Shown here in pieces: positions 12,901 to 22,245 of a stretch of 64,000 nucleotides of DNA. The translations under genes and the position numbers were made by a program. A model generated the notes under the pieces. The model was not told where the DNA came from. It did no database searches and was given only the letters and a program-made list of their open reading frames with translations. Positions within the stretch are counted from its first letter, which is position 1. Each line of letters opens with the position of its first letter. Source of the stretch: Cylicocyclus nassatus (taxonomy: Eukaryota; Nematoda; Chromadorea; Rhabditida; Strongylidae); contig CATQJL010000001.1 in assembly GCA_958299035.1 (NCBI GenBank), positions 80,683,594-80,747,593 of the forward strand, written 5' to 3'.

Positions 12901-13322
12901 TGAAGATGACCCGACGCAAGCAACATCTAGTCGGACTTCGCAGCACGGATATGAGAAGAATGTCCCGTCTTCGCGACCCAGCGGAATACGTCGCGAAAGC
13001 CAAACACCGATGGGCCGGTCACATAATGAGAAGAACAGACGACAGATGGACACTAAGAACATCGGAGTGGATTCCTCGCGAAGCCAAACGTCCCCGAAGA
13101 AGACCTCCAACGAGATGGGCAGACGTGTTCGTGGAACGGATGGACCAGCTGAGAAATCAGCTGGATACGATTTTTGCACCTGGAACTCGTGGACGCAGCC
13201 ACCGACGTCAGCCAAGAAGATCGTGGATGTCAGAAGCGAGGGACAGGGAAAAATAGAAACTTCTGAGCTGGGGCCCGCACGTCACGTGAAGCCGGGCCAT
13301 CTAAGTATCTAAGTAAGTAAGT
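9983..13322 (+). mobile_element. Full-length RTE-clade non-LTR retrotransposon (left arm)
   Basis: Seen: 12-bp direct repeat ATTACAAAGCAT at 9971-9982 and 13323-13334 brackets 3340 bp. The 5' region is GC-rich and non-coding (about 260 bp); one endonuclease–reverse transcriptase frame follows; the 3' UTR is very short and ends in TAAG repeats (CTAAGTATCTAAGTAAGTAA), typical of RTE elements, which end in short simple repeats instead of poly(A). The target duplication shows a complete retrotransposition event into the CTA-flanked element. Confidence 0.93.
10246..13256 (+). pseudogene. RTE endonuclease–reverse transcriptase, broken (left arm)
   Basis: Product: APE-type endonuclease plus reverse transcriptase for target-primed reverse transcription. 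Endonuclease residues visible in order: [27 protein letters not shown] blocks follow: [71 protein letters not shown] (catalytic ADD), [15 protein letters not shown]; the basic C-terminal part has [10 protein letters not shown]. Three lesions: TAG at 10723-10725 (shared with the right arm), TGG→TGA at 11017-11019, and a 1-base deletion near 11038. RT sequence from 11041 to 13253 remains open. The start is uncertain: the frame is open from 10246 without an early ATG. Its base composition is richer in GC than its neighbours. Confidence 0.93.
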
Positions 13323-14240
13323 ATTACAAAGCATTTTGTTCAAATTGATGTAAGATTTTCTACGGGAGCCGGGTTCCTCTCTCAGCGATCATATATCGCA
13401 GTTTTAAATACTATAGAAGTTTGTGACCATTCACGAGAGTTGCGCATTTTCATTTGACATGATAGTTTTATCCATTAAGGCTGGTACAACATACTGCAAC
13501 TATCACATTATATGATGAATTGTTTTTATCTTGTTATCCTAACGTAAAACTGCTTTGAATAAAATGAAAGTTAGCACATGGCGTGTTTTTGAGTAGAAAT
13601 CCTCGGAGGAGTGATCCCCTCCCCATTGTTCCGCTCGTGCATAGCAGGGATGGCCGCTGGGAATCATTCCCCTGGGGTAAAGGACAATGTGCAGCTGATA
13701 GCTACAGCGTTTATGGAGAGCTGGCACGATTTGCAGCTTCAGTTATGTGTAGAAATGCTGGTTTGAATGTCCGCAGCACCCCCCCCCCTTTTTCGGCAGC
13801 ATAACGTCTTCTACTCATTCACTGCAGGTACACCTTGACTTCTATTGCTGAACACCTTTACGCTGAAATGGGCAGCATGAGCGAGAATGAGCGCATCCAT
13901 GAAAACAGCTGGAATATAATGGATGTCGGAAATAATTCTTTAGTGCGCCGACCGCAATCACGGCAGAGGACATTCCGCAACGGCGAGTAGCTATCAAAAG
14001 ATAATAGATAGAAAAAAGGAATAATTACTGCAAAAAAGCGGAAGCAAAATGAATTCCCCGCTCGATCTCCCCTTCTTCATAAGGAGCCTCCCCTCCCCTA
14101 CTCCCAGGGAATCCCCCCTTCGGTATTGTCTTTCTGCATACGGGGGTTCGCGTGGGGAAGTGAGGGGAGCCCAGCGGGGATCATTTCAATGGTTAGACGC
14201 ACATCCCCTCCCCGCGGGGATGTACGTGCATACGGGCCTA

Positions 14241-15162
14241 GATCGTTTATGTTGGCTTCATGAATATAATGTATATAAAATAATTCAGTATGTTTATGCT
14301 TTCTTGACTCAACATTAACCCCTTAAAATAGCAAAAGGGGAGTGCTCAGAACATCACTGAAAACAGTTTTTTTGTCTTTCCCTGGAGCTGTTTTTCAAAT
14401 TGGTTTTTCACGTGCTCATTTGAGCAGAGGCTACAGATTATTGCTTTTAGCTTGTCTTTATGTGATTGTAAAATCTTCAATTTGGACCCTCAAAAGTCTG
14501 ATTACAATCGGATGGAGCAACCCACAGTGCTAATATAGTTTTCTTTTCTACTCATTTAAAATTTTTGAAACAACTTTTTGAAGGGCTCTTTTGAAGGAAA
14601 TGATCTTCAATGCATTACTACATAAGCGTCAGAAATTCAACAGTTTGACAACTAATCAAGCACTACGATGCCATTTGAAAAAGCTTAGCCGCATACAGTA
14701 CACATGACACAGACCCTAGACTACAAGAAAAATTTCCAGCCAAGCAATTTGCCAAAACAAATGTTACGCTTATTAGATGAGCACCCGTCGCTGCAGTCGC
14801 CAGAATTCGAAATTTTTAACTTACAAACTGCACCTATGCACTTAGAAATGGAGTGTTACTGCTTTTTTTAAAGTTATAAATGAATCAAAATCGTCGTTTT
14901 GAAAAGATCGAAATTACTTATTCTAACTCTAATCAAAGTGATCCAAAATTCTTAGCTTTGCGATGTCTCAATCCCAACGAAAATTTCCTTACCTCAATCT
15001 AGAAATTTTGGTATCACTACACAAATAATCCCATAAACATGACCATGCAAAATCGCATCTTTTGTTTGCACAAAACAATTCACATTCCAAACTGTATCTG
15101 ACAGCTATGAAAATTCTGCTTAGGTCTTATCAAATGTGTGGAAATGTCCGCATTTGACTTTA
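14241..15162. other. Unassigned AT-rich stretch (mirror 28989-29910)
   Basis: No recognised frame or clear terminal repeats. A short similarity (AAGGGCT…TTGAAGG near 14580 against the complement near 15710) hints that it may be the outer part of the foldback at 15163-15618. Confidence 0.35.
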
Positions 15163-15618
15163 AAAAAAGCTACCTAACTTAGCTCCGCTTTTGGTAAAAG
15201 TCATATATATTCTGAATCAGCTTCAAAGGCTGATTTCAATATGCTATTCACAGCTGCCACGCACCGTTCCGAAGCGAGTCATGGGCTTTTTCCCGCGCAA
15301 AATTGGCAGGCTCAACGACTCACGGGCATTACGTCATCATCATTTGAGTGCTGATGCAACTGCGTTTAGCTTTTTTTGGTAAGAAAAGATTGGATTCGTA
15401 CTATTTCTATACTTCAGCACCTTTTTCTTGCAGGTTTTCATCTACAGGCAGTCTTCTCATGTTCAGTAGTATGCCAATTTTGCGTAGTAAAAAACCCATA
15501 ACTCGCTTCGGAATGGTGCGTGGCAGCTAGGAAAAGCATATTTCGAATCAGCGTTTGAAGCTGATTCACAATATATTATATACCTTCTACCAAAAGGCCG
15601 AGCAAAGTTTGTAGCTTT
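15163..15618. repeat. Foldback (inverted repeat) element (left arm; mirror 28532-28988)
   Basis: Seen: about 15163-15310 and 15470-15618 are inverted copies sharing AAAAGC-TAC…, GAATCAGC, CTGCCACGCACC, CCGAAGCGAGT and CCAATTTTGCG. The loop between them is about 160 bp. Non-coding. Ends and target duplication are not defined. Confidence 0.7.
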
Positions 15619-16062
15619 CCTTAAAACGTGGTCAAGTAACAAAGACATTCGCCATGGCAACGAAAATCGCAGTTTTTCGAGATCCTGAAAAAGCATTAAA
15701 AGCAAACTTTGAAGGGCTGTGGCACCTTCTTGGATCAAAGGAAATACTATAGACGCTTTTGGGAACTTTCAGCATGACTTTACACCAATCCACAGCGAAA
15801 AGAAGAAATTGCAGTTGTGCAAAATCCATCGTTTAAACACTAGAAAAAAAAATGATATTTGGTCCTCTAACTCGCCCATGCTTGAACCAACAAACACTCT
15901 TTTCTATGTGCCTGAAAGAAAAAAGTCTGCCCTTCAAAGCCCACGTCATTTGATTTGCCAAAAAGAAACCTGGTAAGAGTTTGGGAGCAGAAACCATCGC
16001 GCGCAAATCGAGGAATTTGAAAGAGGTTTGAAGAAGAAAAAACGATTCATTAACCAGGGACA

Positions 16063-16351
16063 GAGGACGAGTGGCGTAGTGGTATGAGGCGCCGCTATGA
16101 CCAGATAGGACACAGGTTCGATCCCCGCTTCTGGCCCAACCAAGCCCTCTAGCCTCCGGGGTTGGTAAATTGGTACCAGAGTAATCTGGGAGGATAAAAG
16201 CACTGACTTGGAAACGGCTGGTCCCTCAAGTCACTGTAATAGGCTCGCACGCATACAATTGCCTCTTCGAATACGCAATTAGTGTGTGCGTTCGGCGCAT
16301 GCCCTCAGAGAGTATTGAAGACGCCGAATCCTTTATCCTTTTATCCTTTTT
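16063..16351 (+). mobile_element. tRNA-derived SINE with 13-bp target duplication (left arm)
   Basis: Seen: RNA polymerase III A box TGGCGTAGTGG (16072-16082) and B box GGTTCGATCCC (16115-16125), about 32 bases apart as in a tRNA; then an unrelated ~200-bp body and a 3' tail of ATCCTTTT repeats. The direct repeat TTAACCAGGGACA lies at 16050-16062 and 16352-16364. It is not a functional tRNA gene: the acceptor stem does not close after the T arm. Relatives are at 19294-19570 and 51957-53015. Confidence 0.88.
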
Positions 16352-16364
16352 TTAACCAGGGACA

Positions 16365-17559
16365 AGTATTTTAGAAGTTAGTGAATTTCTTATACGGAAT
16401 TTTTTTCTCTATCAGGAGAGAACGAAAACTTATGATCATTTCGTCCTTGCAAATTTATTATATTTCCTTGTTGTGTCACACTTCATGTGGACCACCCTGT
16501 ACATACTTTCGGGGTACCCTGTAGATGAAGCCCAATTTCAGACTTCTTTTAACTCCCTTCCCCCCCGTAACGGGCGGAGTCACCTTGGCCGCTCTCACCT
16601 TCTGGAGCGACTTTATTTCTTCTAAATTTGTCTTTTGCAGCGGGGCGATCACTTGGTTATAGGCTCGCTACTATAAGGCACAATATTTTCACCATTCTGT
16701 GTAGAATTCAGGAGCAGGGTTTCTTCTTGCATTGACTTAGATGAGATTGCATTACCCAGCATATCTCAAAATAAATAACCTAGTACTTCAGTGGTGGTCT
16801 GAGAAATTCTGTTTGGAATTTTTGTGAGAGCTGCGTATATTATCTGGAAGCTATTTCTCTTAGAGGCAACATCCACCCAGAATTCGGCCTCCCATGTTTT
16901 CGCCATTCTGAGGTGTTTCCGTGGCCCTGGCTACAGTTCCGAACTTTAAACTCTCCAAAATTCACGAAAAACCCCTATTTTTAAGACCCTGTCTGGGAGC
17001 GCGGACGAGTTTTGAATCGCTCGTCCCCGTCGGCAGGCCAGCAGGGAGGAGTTGCAACTGCATGGGTGAAGTTGCAGCAGTGTGCAACTTTTGCTCACTA
17101 CCATGTTAATACGTGCGGGAGGCATCCCTGGATGGGCGAAGTTTGATATCAGACTCCGCCCCACCCAGGGACTTCCGGGCCTTTTACCTCAAGTCAGAGG
17201 CAACGTTAGAAGACCAGACCAAGGCAGATGTCCCTTCTCTGGGGCCTACATTCAGGATCGACACTAATCGGTAGGGGGTTAGTAGCATGGACACTGCCTT
17301 TGAAACTCTTTTCAAGAAGCTTCGCCCAATCTCAAAACAACAGCAAAATCCTTTCTGTTCTTGTTTCATGATCGCACACAAAGAATGGGTTAAAAGTTGT
17401 GTGCATTTCATGAGGACCTATTTTACAAAATGCTTATCGGGATATGATTTTAGAAATTGTTTAGTCCTGCAATTTTTAGCATAAACATAACATATCGCTG
17501 CAGTCCTTATAAGTCGCAATTAGAGCGTGAGCGCAATGCGATTTCTAAAGTCGAAATTT
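16365..17559. other. Unassigned stretch, one mariner-like terminus (mirror 26616-27785)
   Basis: Around 16478-16537 is a terminus-like sequence containing CTTCATGTGGACCACCCTGTA and, a little further on, GTACCCTGTAG, typical of the CAGGGT… ends of some Tc1/mariner elements; I found no partner end. The rest has only short unrecognised frames. The left arm has 25 bases near 17470-17496 that the right arm lacks. Confidence 0.35.
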
Positions 17560-17745
17560 TTCGAGCTTGCAGTGCGACTCTGTGGATGCAAAGTCGTCAA
17601 AGCAAGTCAAACTTCGTGTAGAATTTTGCATACCATCTTGTATAGCTTGCTTTGCTCTATCGAAGGGTACTTTAGAGCCCTATTATATTTGCGAAGTACA
17701 CGACTTATCTTCGTAAGAAGTCAAAGTGTAACAAGACTCATGTAA
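17560..17745. repeat. Relic half of the 36810-37759 MITE family (left arm; mirror 26430-26615)
   Basis: Seen: the terminal half matches the right end of 36810-37759 imperfectly: ACCATCTTGTA…GCTTGCTTTGCTCTATCGAA…, then GTAACAAGACTCATGTAACA before TCTAAGA. An older, diverged member present in both arms. Confidence 0.65.
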
Positions 17746-17844
17746 CAATCTAAGAGTAAGGCTGGGCCTAATACGTTCTATATTAGAATCGAGGGAATTA
17801 TATATAAAGCAGAAAATCTGTGAGTTTGTTTGTACGCATTCGGG

Positions 17845-17930
17845 TGCAGGTTGTGCAGGGTGTGCAGGGTGTGCAGGGTTTGCAGGTGGGCAGGGTGTGC
17901 AGGGTTTGCAGAGTATGCAGGGTGTGCAGG
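17845..17930. repeat. TGCAGGGTG minisatellite (left arm; mirror 26245-26330)
   Basis: About nine tandem copies of a ~9-base unit, TGCAGGGTG/TGCAGGGTT with small variants (one GGGCAGGG). It reads as a Pro/Ala/His-rich frame on the minus strand, which is an accident of the repeat. Confidence 0.85.
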
Positions 17931-18645
17931 ATGGGGAGTTTAGACTGATAGATTGGCTCCAAACCGGAGTGAAACCCGGGATGTCTGCTCGTATTTCAAT
18001 ATTCATCAGCGAATTTATTAATAATCACGGGTCCGATTTTTTTGCCATTTCAAAGAAGGTGATTTTAATAATATTGGACTTTTCAATTTAGTCGTTTCTC
18101 AGGTTATACCGCTGCTTATTCGAACACTGGCTACGCAATGCACAGAGTTTATGATATCTACCACAGTACGGCACTTTGAAAAATTTTGTGGTGCTTCTCA
18201 AAATTTTGCGGGTCCATAACCCTTAAAATCTTGAAAAAAGGAGCGTGACGGCAGCCATGCCCCGAAAAAATTTTCTTACAGGGTTAGTTGGAATTTCAAA
18301 AAATTTTAAGAACTATTTTAATCATTTACAAAAGAAAACAAGTCACTTGCACCTTTTTATGACCCATGCGAGTAAATTTCAAAAATTTCGCGACCCCCGG
18401 AGGGGGAGGGGGTTGCCCACACAAAAGTAGCTGGTGGCTATTGCCCTTTTTCGATTTCCAACCCATAAGAAATATTAGAGGTAAGTTTTATCCATGCTTT
18501 ACAGATCTTTCATGTGAAAAAGCTTTTGGAAAGGAGTTATTTACAATCCATTTGTGATGGTCAGCATTGCGCGGTGAGTTTTAATGCTATCATCACGCGA
18601 GAATGAGTAAGGCACTCGAATAGTAAAACCAGTGCGAGTTTCTGA

Positions 18646-19275
18646 CAAGGGAACGATCCCAACTCAAGGTGGCGAATTGAAATGAACTGCATATCATTAG
18701 ATGCGCCTTGATGAGCTGATTGCAAATCTACCTTCCATATCGGCGACAACGTTATCTGGAAGAAGTTATGAAAGGTTAAAAAAGTGAAGTAACGGGGGTT
18801 TTAGTGCATAATTCGCTTCAAAATCCAACTTGGGAGTGTATGACTAGCATGATATTGAGTGTACTGATTTCAAGGGATGCTCACACTCTAAAGAAACACA
18901 AATAAGTGTTTTTGAACAATTAATTTTCGAGATATTGCGCTGTATATTTGCCAAATTTGGACTTTTCATTGCTCATAGCTTTTACCAAAGACTTTAGTTG
19001 CTTTTTAGCTGTTCAAAAACATTTGTTTGCGTTTCTTTTGAATGTAAGATTCCGTGAAATTAGTACATTCAATATGATGCTAGTCGTGCACTTCCAAGTT
19101 GGAAAGCAAATTATGCATCAAAACAACGTTACTTCACATTTTTAACCTTTGATAACTTCTCCCAGATAATGTTGTCGCAGATATGGAAGGTAGATTTGGA
19201 ATCAGCTCATCAAGACGCATCTAACGGTTTGCAATTTATTCCAATTCGCTACCTTAATTTGAGATCGTTCCCTTG
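18646..19275. mobile_element. Foldback element with CAAGGGAACGATC ends, 3-bp TGA flanks (left arm; mirror 24900-25529)
   Basis: Seen: CAAGGGAACGATCCC at the left and GAGATCGTTCCCTTG at the right; long inverted arms (about 250 bp) share GGCGAATTG, CTTGATGAGCTGATT, CAAATCTACCTTCC and AGTGAAGTAACG. TGA on each side (18643-18645, 19276-19278). Similar ends and a TTA duplication at 58190-58855 make a PIF/Harbinger-like MITE family plausible. Confidence 0.72.
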
Positions 19276-19293
19276 TGAGAAGCTAAGATGACG

Positions 19294-19570
19294 CTCTGGT
19301 AAAGGACAAAGGATTTGACGGTTTCAATATTCTATGCACATGCGCCAAAGCATTCTACTCCATAGTGAAAAAGGCTACTTGAATCGTGCAGGCCTTTTAC
19401 AATGAATTGCGAAGGTCAGCCAATTACCAATTCAGTGCTATCCTCCCACATTCCTCGAGTGTCAATTCAAGGAAAGTAAAAGTTTCGGTTGGCTCAAAGG
19501 CTGGATTGAGCTTTGGTTTGACCTGGTCATAGCGGCTACTCGTACCTCTACATCTCGTCTCCTGTTCTAG
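19294..19570 (-). mobile_element. Diverged SINE, same family as 16063-16351 (left arm; mirror 24605-24881, plus)
   Basis: Reading the minus strand: GACGAGATGTAGAGGTACGA, GCTATGACCAG, GGGAGGATAGCACTGAATTG, GGCCTGCACG, then CAAATCCTTTGTCCTTTA. These blocks align in order with the intact SINE (GACGAGTGG…, GCTATGACCAG, GGGAGGATAAAAGCACTGA, AGGCTCGCACG, GAATCCTTTATCCTTTTA). The A and B boxes have decayed. No clean target duplication seen. Confidence 0.75.
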
Positions 19571-19575
19571 ATGTA

Positions 19576-20350
19576 TTAGGTTGGCACATAAGTAATGCAA
19601 CTTTTTATATAACTTTTGTCTACTTGAACGTAGCGCACTCATTTTTTGGCAATATAAGGAATATGATGTAAGCTTCTAATGCACACATTTTTGCCGAATT
19701 TTACCATCTTATGTGAGGATTACGGTAGGTTTACGGTACTATGGTAAAAATTTTAGAATGCATCAGATTTTGCTGGAACTTGGCCTATAGGGCTTATTCG
19801 ACATGCTGATCACAAAAATGAGATCCGTTTCGCATGAAAAGGCCTCGTTTGTGAGGTCAAAAAATAAATTTCATTGTAGCGACAAATGAATATAATATTC
19901 GTGTTCACCGTATAGGATTACCCTGTAGTGCAAAGTTATAGCGAATTCTGACTTTTCGCAGCTTAGTTATTGACAAATTGCCTTCAAAACTTGACGCATT
20001 TGACTTGTTCAACTTCTCAAAGGCGCCCCACCTTAATTTGTGTTTAAATTTCATTTCTTTTTCACTGATTCCAATGTGCCAACTTCCAGCTACATGCTGC
20101 CTATAATTGCTTTTTCATATGTTTGAATCAGGCTTCGTAGGGCTTCATGTTTGCCAAAAAATCGTGAAATCTCGATTTTCAGCAGTTTTCAAAAAATGCT
20201 TAGATTTTTTGTACCACGTTATCAAAAATCAAACGGTTTGCGCAGACTTGCAGCTTACATGACGGTCTACATGATGCCACAAAATGAGATTGCTCCATGA
20301 AATAGGAAAAAAGTTACGGGAAAAGTTGCAAAACTTATGTGCCAACCTAA
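19576..20350. mobile_element. Mariner-type MITE, TIR TTAGGTTGGCACATAAGT (left arm; mirror 23825-24599)
   Basis: Seen: TTAGGTTGGCACATAAGT at the left, ACTTATGTGCCAACCTAA at the right, TA on both sides (19574-19575, 20351-20352). 775 bp without transposase. Its termini are of the classic mariner type. Confidence 0.85.
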
Positions 20351-20384
20351 TATGTTCATTACCTACGGAACGACTAGTTGCAAA

Positions 20385-21880
20385 GAATTCGAAGCGTTTT
20401 TGCTTTCTGTGAAGTATTCTGCAGCGCATGTTCGGCAGGATACTGAGTGTATTTGATCTGATGATGTGCTTTTTTTCCGTAATTGAAATACTCACAAGCG
20501 CTCTGATTATGGCTCATTTAGGATGCCTATCAATGGACTCTATTGCGTGGAACATGGATGAGTCTTCCTATTCAGTTATGCTTAAAACTGCTAACTTCAA
20601 GGCGCGTACGATATACAACTTTTTTGGATTAGTCAACCACGATCAGGCTATTTCCCTTGTAAGCATGGTTAATGTCATTCAGGATTCTATTTTGAAAGCT
20701 ATCAGCGTAAATACCACGCAGAGCGGTAGCAATTTTTGAAAAAAATTTCAGAAATCATGACAGCTGGATGGAAACTTTCAATCGGCACAAACTCGATCGC
20801 TTGAATTTCGATCGGCTTAGAAACTGGATGTAAAAAATTTCCAGTTGTGTATATAGTCCCTAGCCTCTTCTGCGTCAAGGTCTCAAAGATCTTCAAGCAC
20901 CAAGTTGTACCGTTACTCTAACGAGTTACTACAGAACGAACCATCAATCGTCTTAGTCCTAAGAAACAATTCAGAGTGCATTCGGAAATCAAATTGATCT
21001 TACAAGGGAAGAATATCTAGTCGTAGTGGAGTTTAGGTATGAAATGTCTTACGGAACATGAAACACTGTTTTCAAATATGCTCCTTTTGTCACCAAAGCG
21101 CTTCTTGAAGGAGAGTCTTGGGAGATTCTTAGCAAAACCCTTAGCGCACAGTTACAACGAAATCATTCAGATTTATATTCTGTGAGCTCAAAAGGGTGTT
21201 ACTGCCACCACTCTTAATGCGTTAATACTTTCATTCTAATAAATTTAAGCTAGTCACTAATCCTTTCAATTGCTGGAGACCTCAACACGTTTTTAGATTA
21301 GGAAAACCCTAAATTTTGCCAAGAATTTTCAACTACCCATTCAAAGGAATCGAAATTAGCGTTTCATGCTCTATATGATTGCTTATATCGCATACGGAAA
21401 TTTAACTTCATGTGGAATTTCGTGCTTTGTAGCTTCATTATAGTTTCCACTTCAATTTGTGGCAATTCCCAATCAAGTATCCATCCCTTTTCAGAATACA
21501 AGATTTTCATACTCTCGCGTTAGGTCAAACAGTGTCGCGTTGATATTGGATATGAATTGTGCACTCCTTTTTATCCTTGATGCAATTGCATTATGTGCAA
21601 CAATTTCTGGGCTTTACTTGAAATCATGATAATACCAGGCGAACGTTCTTACGCACATGCACAAGTTGAATTGCGAGATCAAATTGCGTGAATATCTATG
21701 TGTAAAACTTTGTGAAATTGAACAACAACGCTATTTTTGAAAACAGCTAATTCTCAATGACGCTAAGTGCAAAAAGTTCTGCAGCAGTTTTACGCTGAAA
21801 GAATGTTAAAGATTAGTAGAAGACATTGAAACAACAAACATCAAACACATTGAAACAACAAACATCAAACATCAAAAATA
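20385..21880. repeat. Inner 1.5 kb of the arm, a dispersed repeat (mirror 22246-23790)
   Basis: Similar, at clearly lower identity, to 53640-54050 and 54670-55260. No coding motifs. Just before the centre is a tandem duplication of ACATTGAAACAACAAACATC plus four bases (about 21824-21871), present in both arms. Here the left arm lacks 49 bases that the right arm keeps at 22323-22371. Confidence 0.65.
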
Positions 21881-22245
21881 TTAGGTTGATTAATTTAATT
21901 AATTTGTCAATTTTCGCGAAAATCATAAATTCTCACATAGACGTCCAAACAGGGCAAACTTTTTACATTTGCAAAGAGTAGGCCAAAAAACACATGCACT
22001 AACGATTTCAGATTTTTTTGCAGCATTCCAGATTTTTGGCGACCTAACTCAAAATGGTCAAACTTTACATGGTCTTAGTTTCCCATTTTTATCTCTGCAC
22101 TCCGTGTGAAACAAAAGCTCCACAAAATAGCGATTGAAAGCGGAAGATCAAATATTTCTAATAAAAGGACAAGCAAGCAAATTCTTTGGGTTCTCAAGTT
22201 ACACATTTTTGAGAACGAAACGACAGAACCTTTGGTTTAACCTAA
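21881..22245. mobile_element. Central 365-bp TA-flanked element between the palindrome arms
   Basis: Seen: begins TTAGGTTGATTAA and ends GGTTTAACCTAA, giving short imperfect terminal inverted repeats, with TA directly on each side (21879-21880, 22246-22247). No coding potential. A diverged relative with the same tail (…CCACCTAATA) is at about 46560-46790, so this looks like a dispersed non-autonomous element rather than leftover unique spacer. TA flanks and the TTAGG start match mariner/Tc1-type insertion. Removing it and one TA leaves a near-perfect zero-spacer palindrome. Confidence 0.75.

Larger units (their letters stand above)
9636..14237. mobile_element. GC-rich inverted-repeat element split by the RTE insertion (left arm)
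   Basis: Seen: left end GGGCCCGTATCACGTACGTC and right end complement (ATGTACGTGCATACGGGC), each bordered by CTA (9633-9635, 14238-14240). Inside are repeated purine/pyrimidine blocks such as GGGGAGGGGAGGGG and several GAACCCCGTATGC motifs. Removing the 3340-bp RTE and one target copy leaves about 1.25 kb. The 3-bp duplication suggests PIF/Harbinger, but this is inference; no transposase is visible. Confidence 0.7.
1..21880 (+). repeat. Left arm of a giant (>21.8 kb) inverted repeat
   Basis: Seen: the reverse complement of this segment recurs at 22246-45103. Mirror pairs were checked along the whole length (for example 672-983 with 44121-44432, 10381-10725 with 33428-33772, 20702-20896 with 23279-23473), and many stretches of 200-300 bases translate identically. 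The sum of mirror coordinates steps 45104, 45103, 45099, 44154, 44153, 44152, 44151, 44150, 44175, 44126, locating each net indel. The arm still matches at base 1, so its outer end lies outside the window. It contains only transposons and repeats. It may be a true segmental inverted duplication or two haplotypes joined head to head. Confidence 0.97.

Noticed and set aside
12697..13215. 172-codon frame antisense to the RTE reverse transcriptase
   Set aside because: It is a shadow of the GC-richer RT coding region; no independent motif, and it appears in both arms only because the DNA is duplicated.
16063..16140. Possible tRNA gene (A and B box present)
   Set aside because: The acceptor stem does not close, the sequence continues into a SINE body with a simple-repeat tail and 13-bp target duplications, and diverged relatives exist. 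It is a SINE head, not a tRNA gene.
17845..17930. CRISPR-like array
   Set aside because: The units are contiguous ~9-base tandem copies without spacers. No CRISPR structure or cas genes anywhere, and the sequence is eukaryotic.
17683..18006. Cys/Pro/Ala-rich small protein (minus strand, mirror 26169-26492)
   Set aside because: The composition comes from the TGCAGGGTG minisatellite; no signal peptide or conserved spacing to support a secreted peptide.
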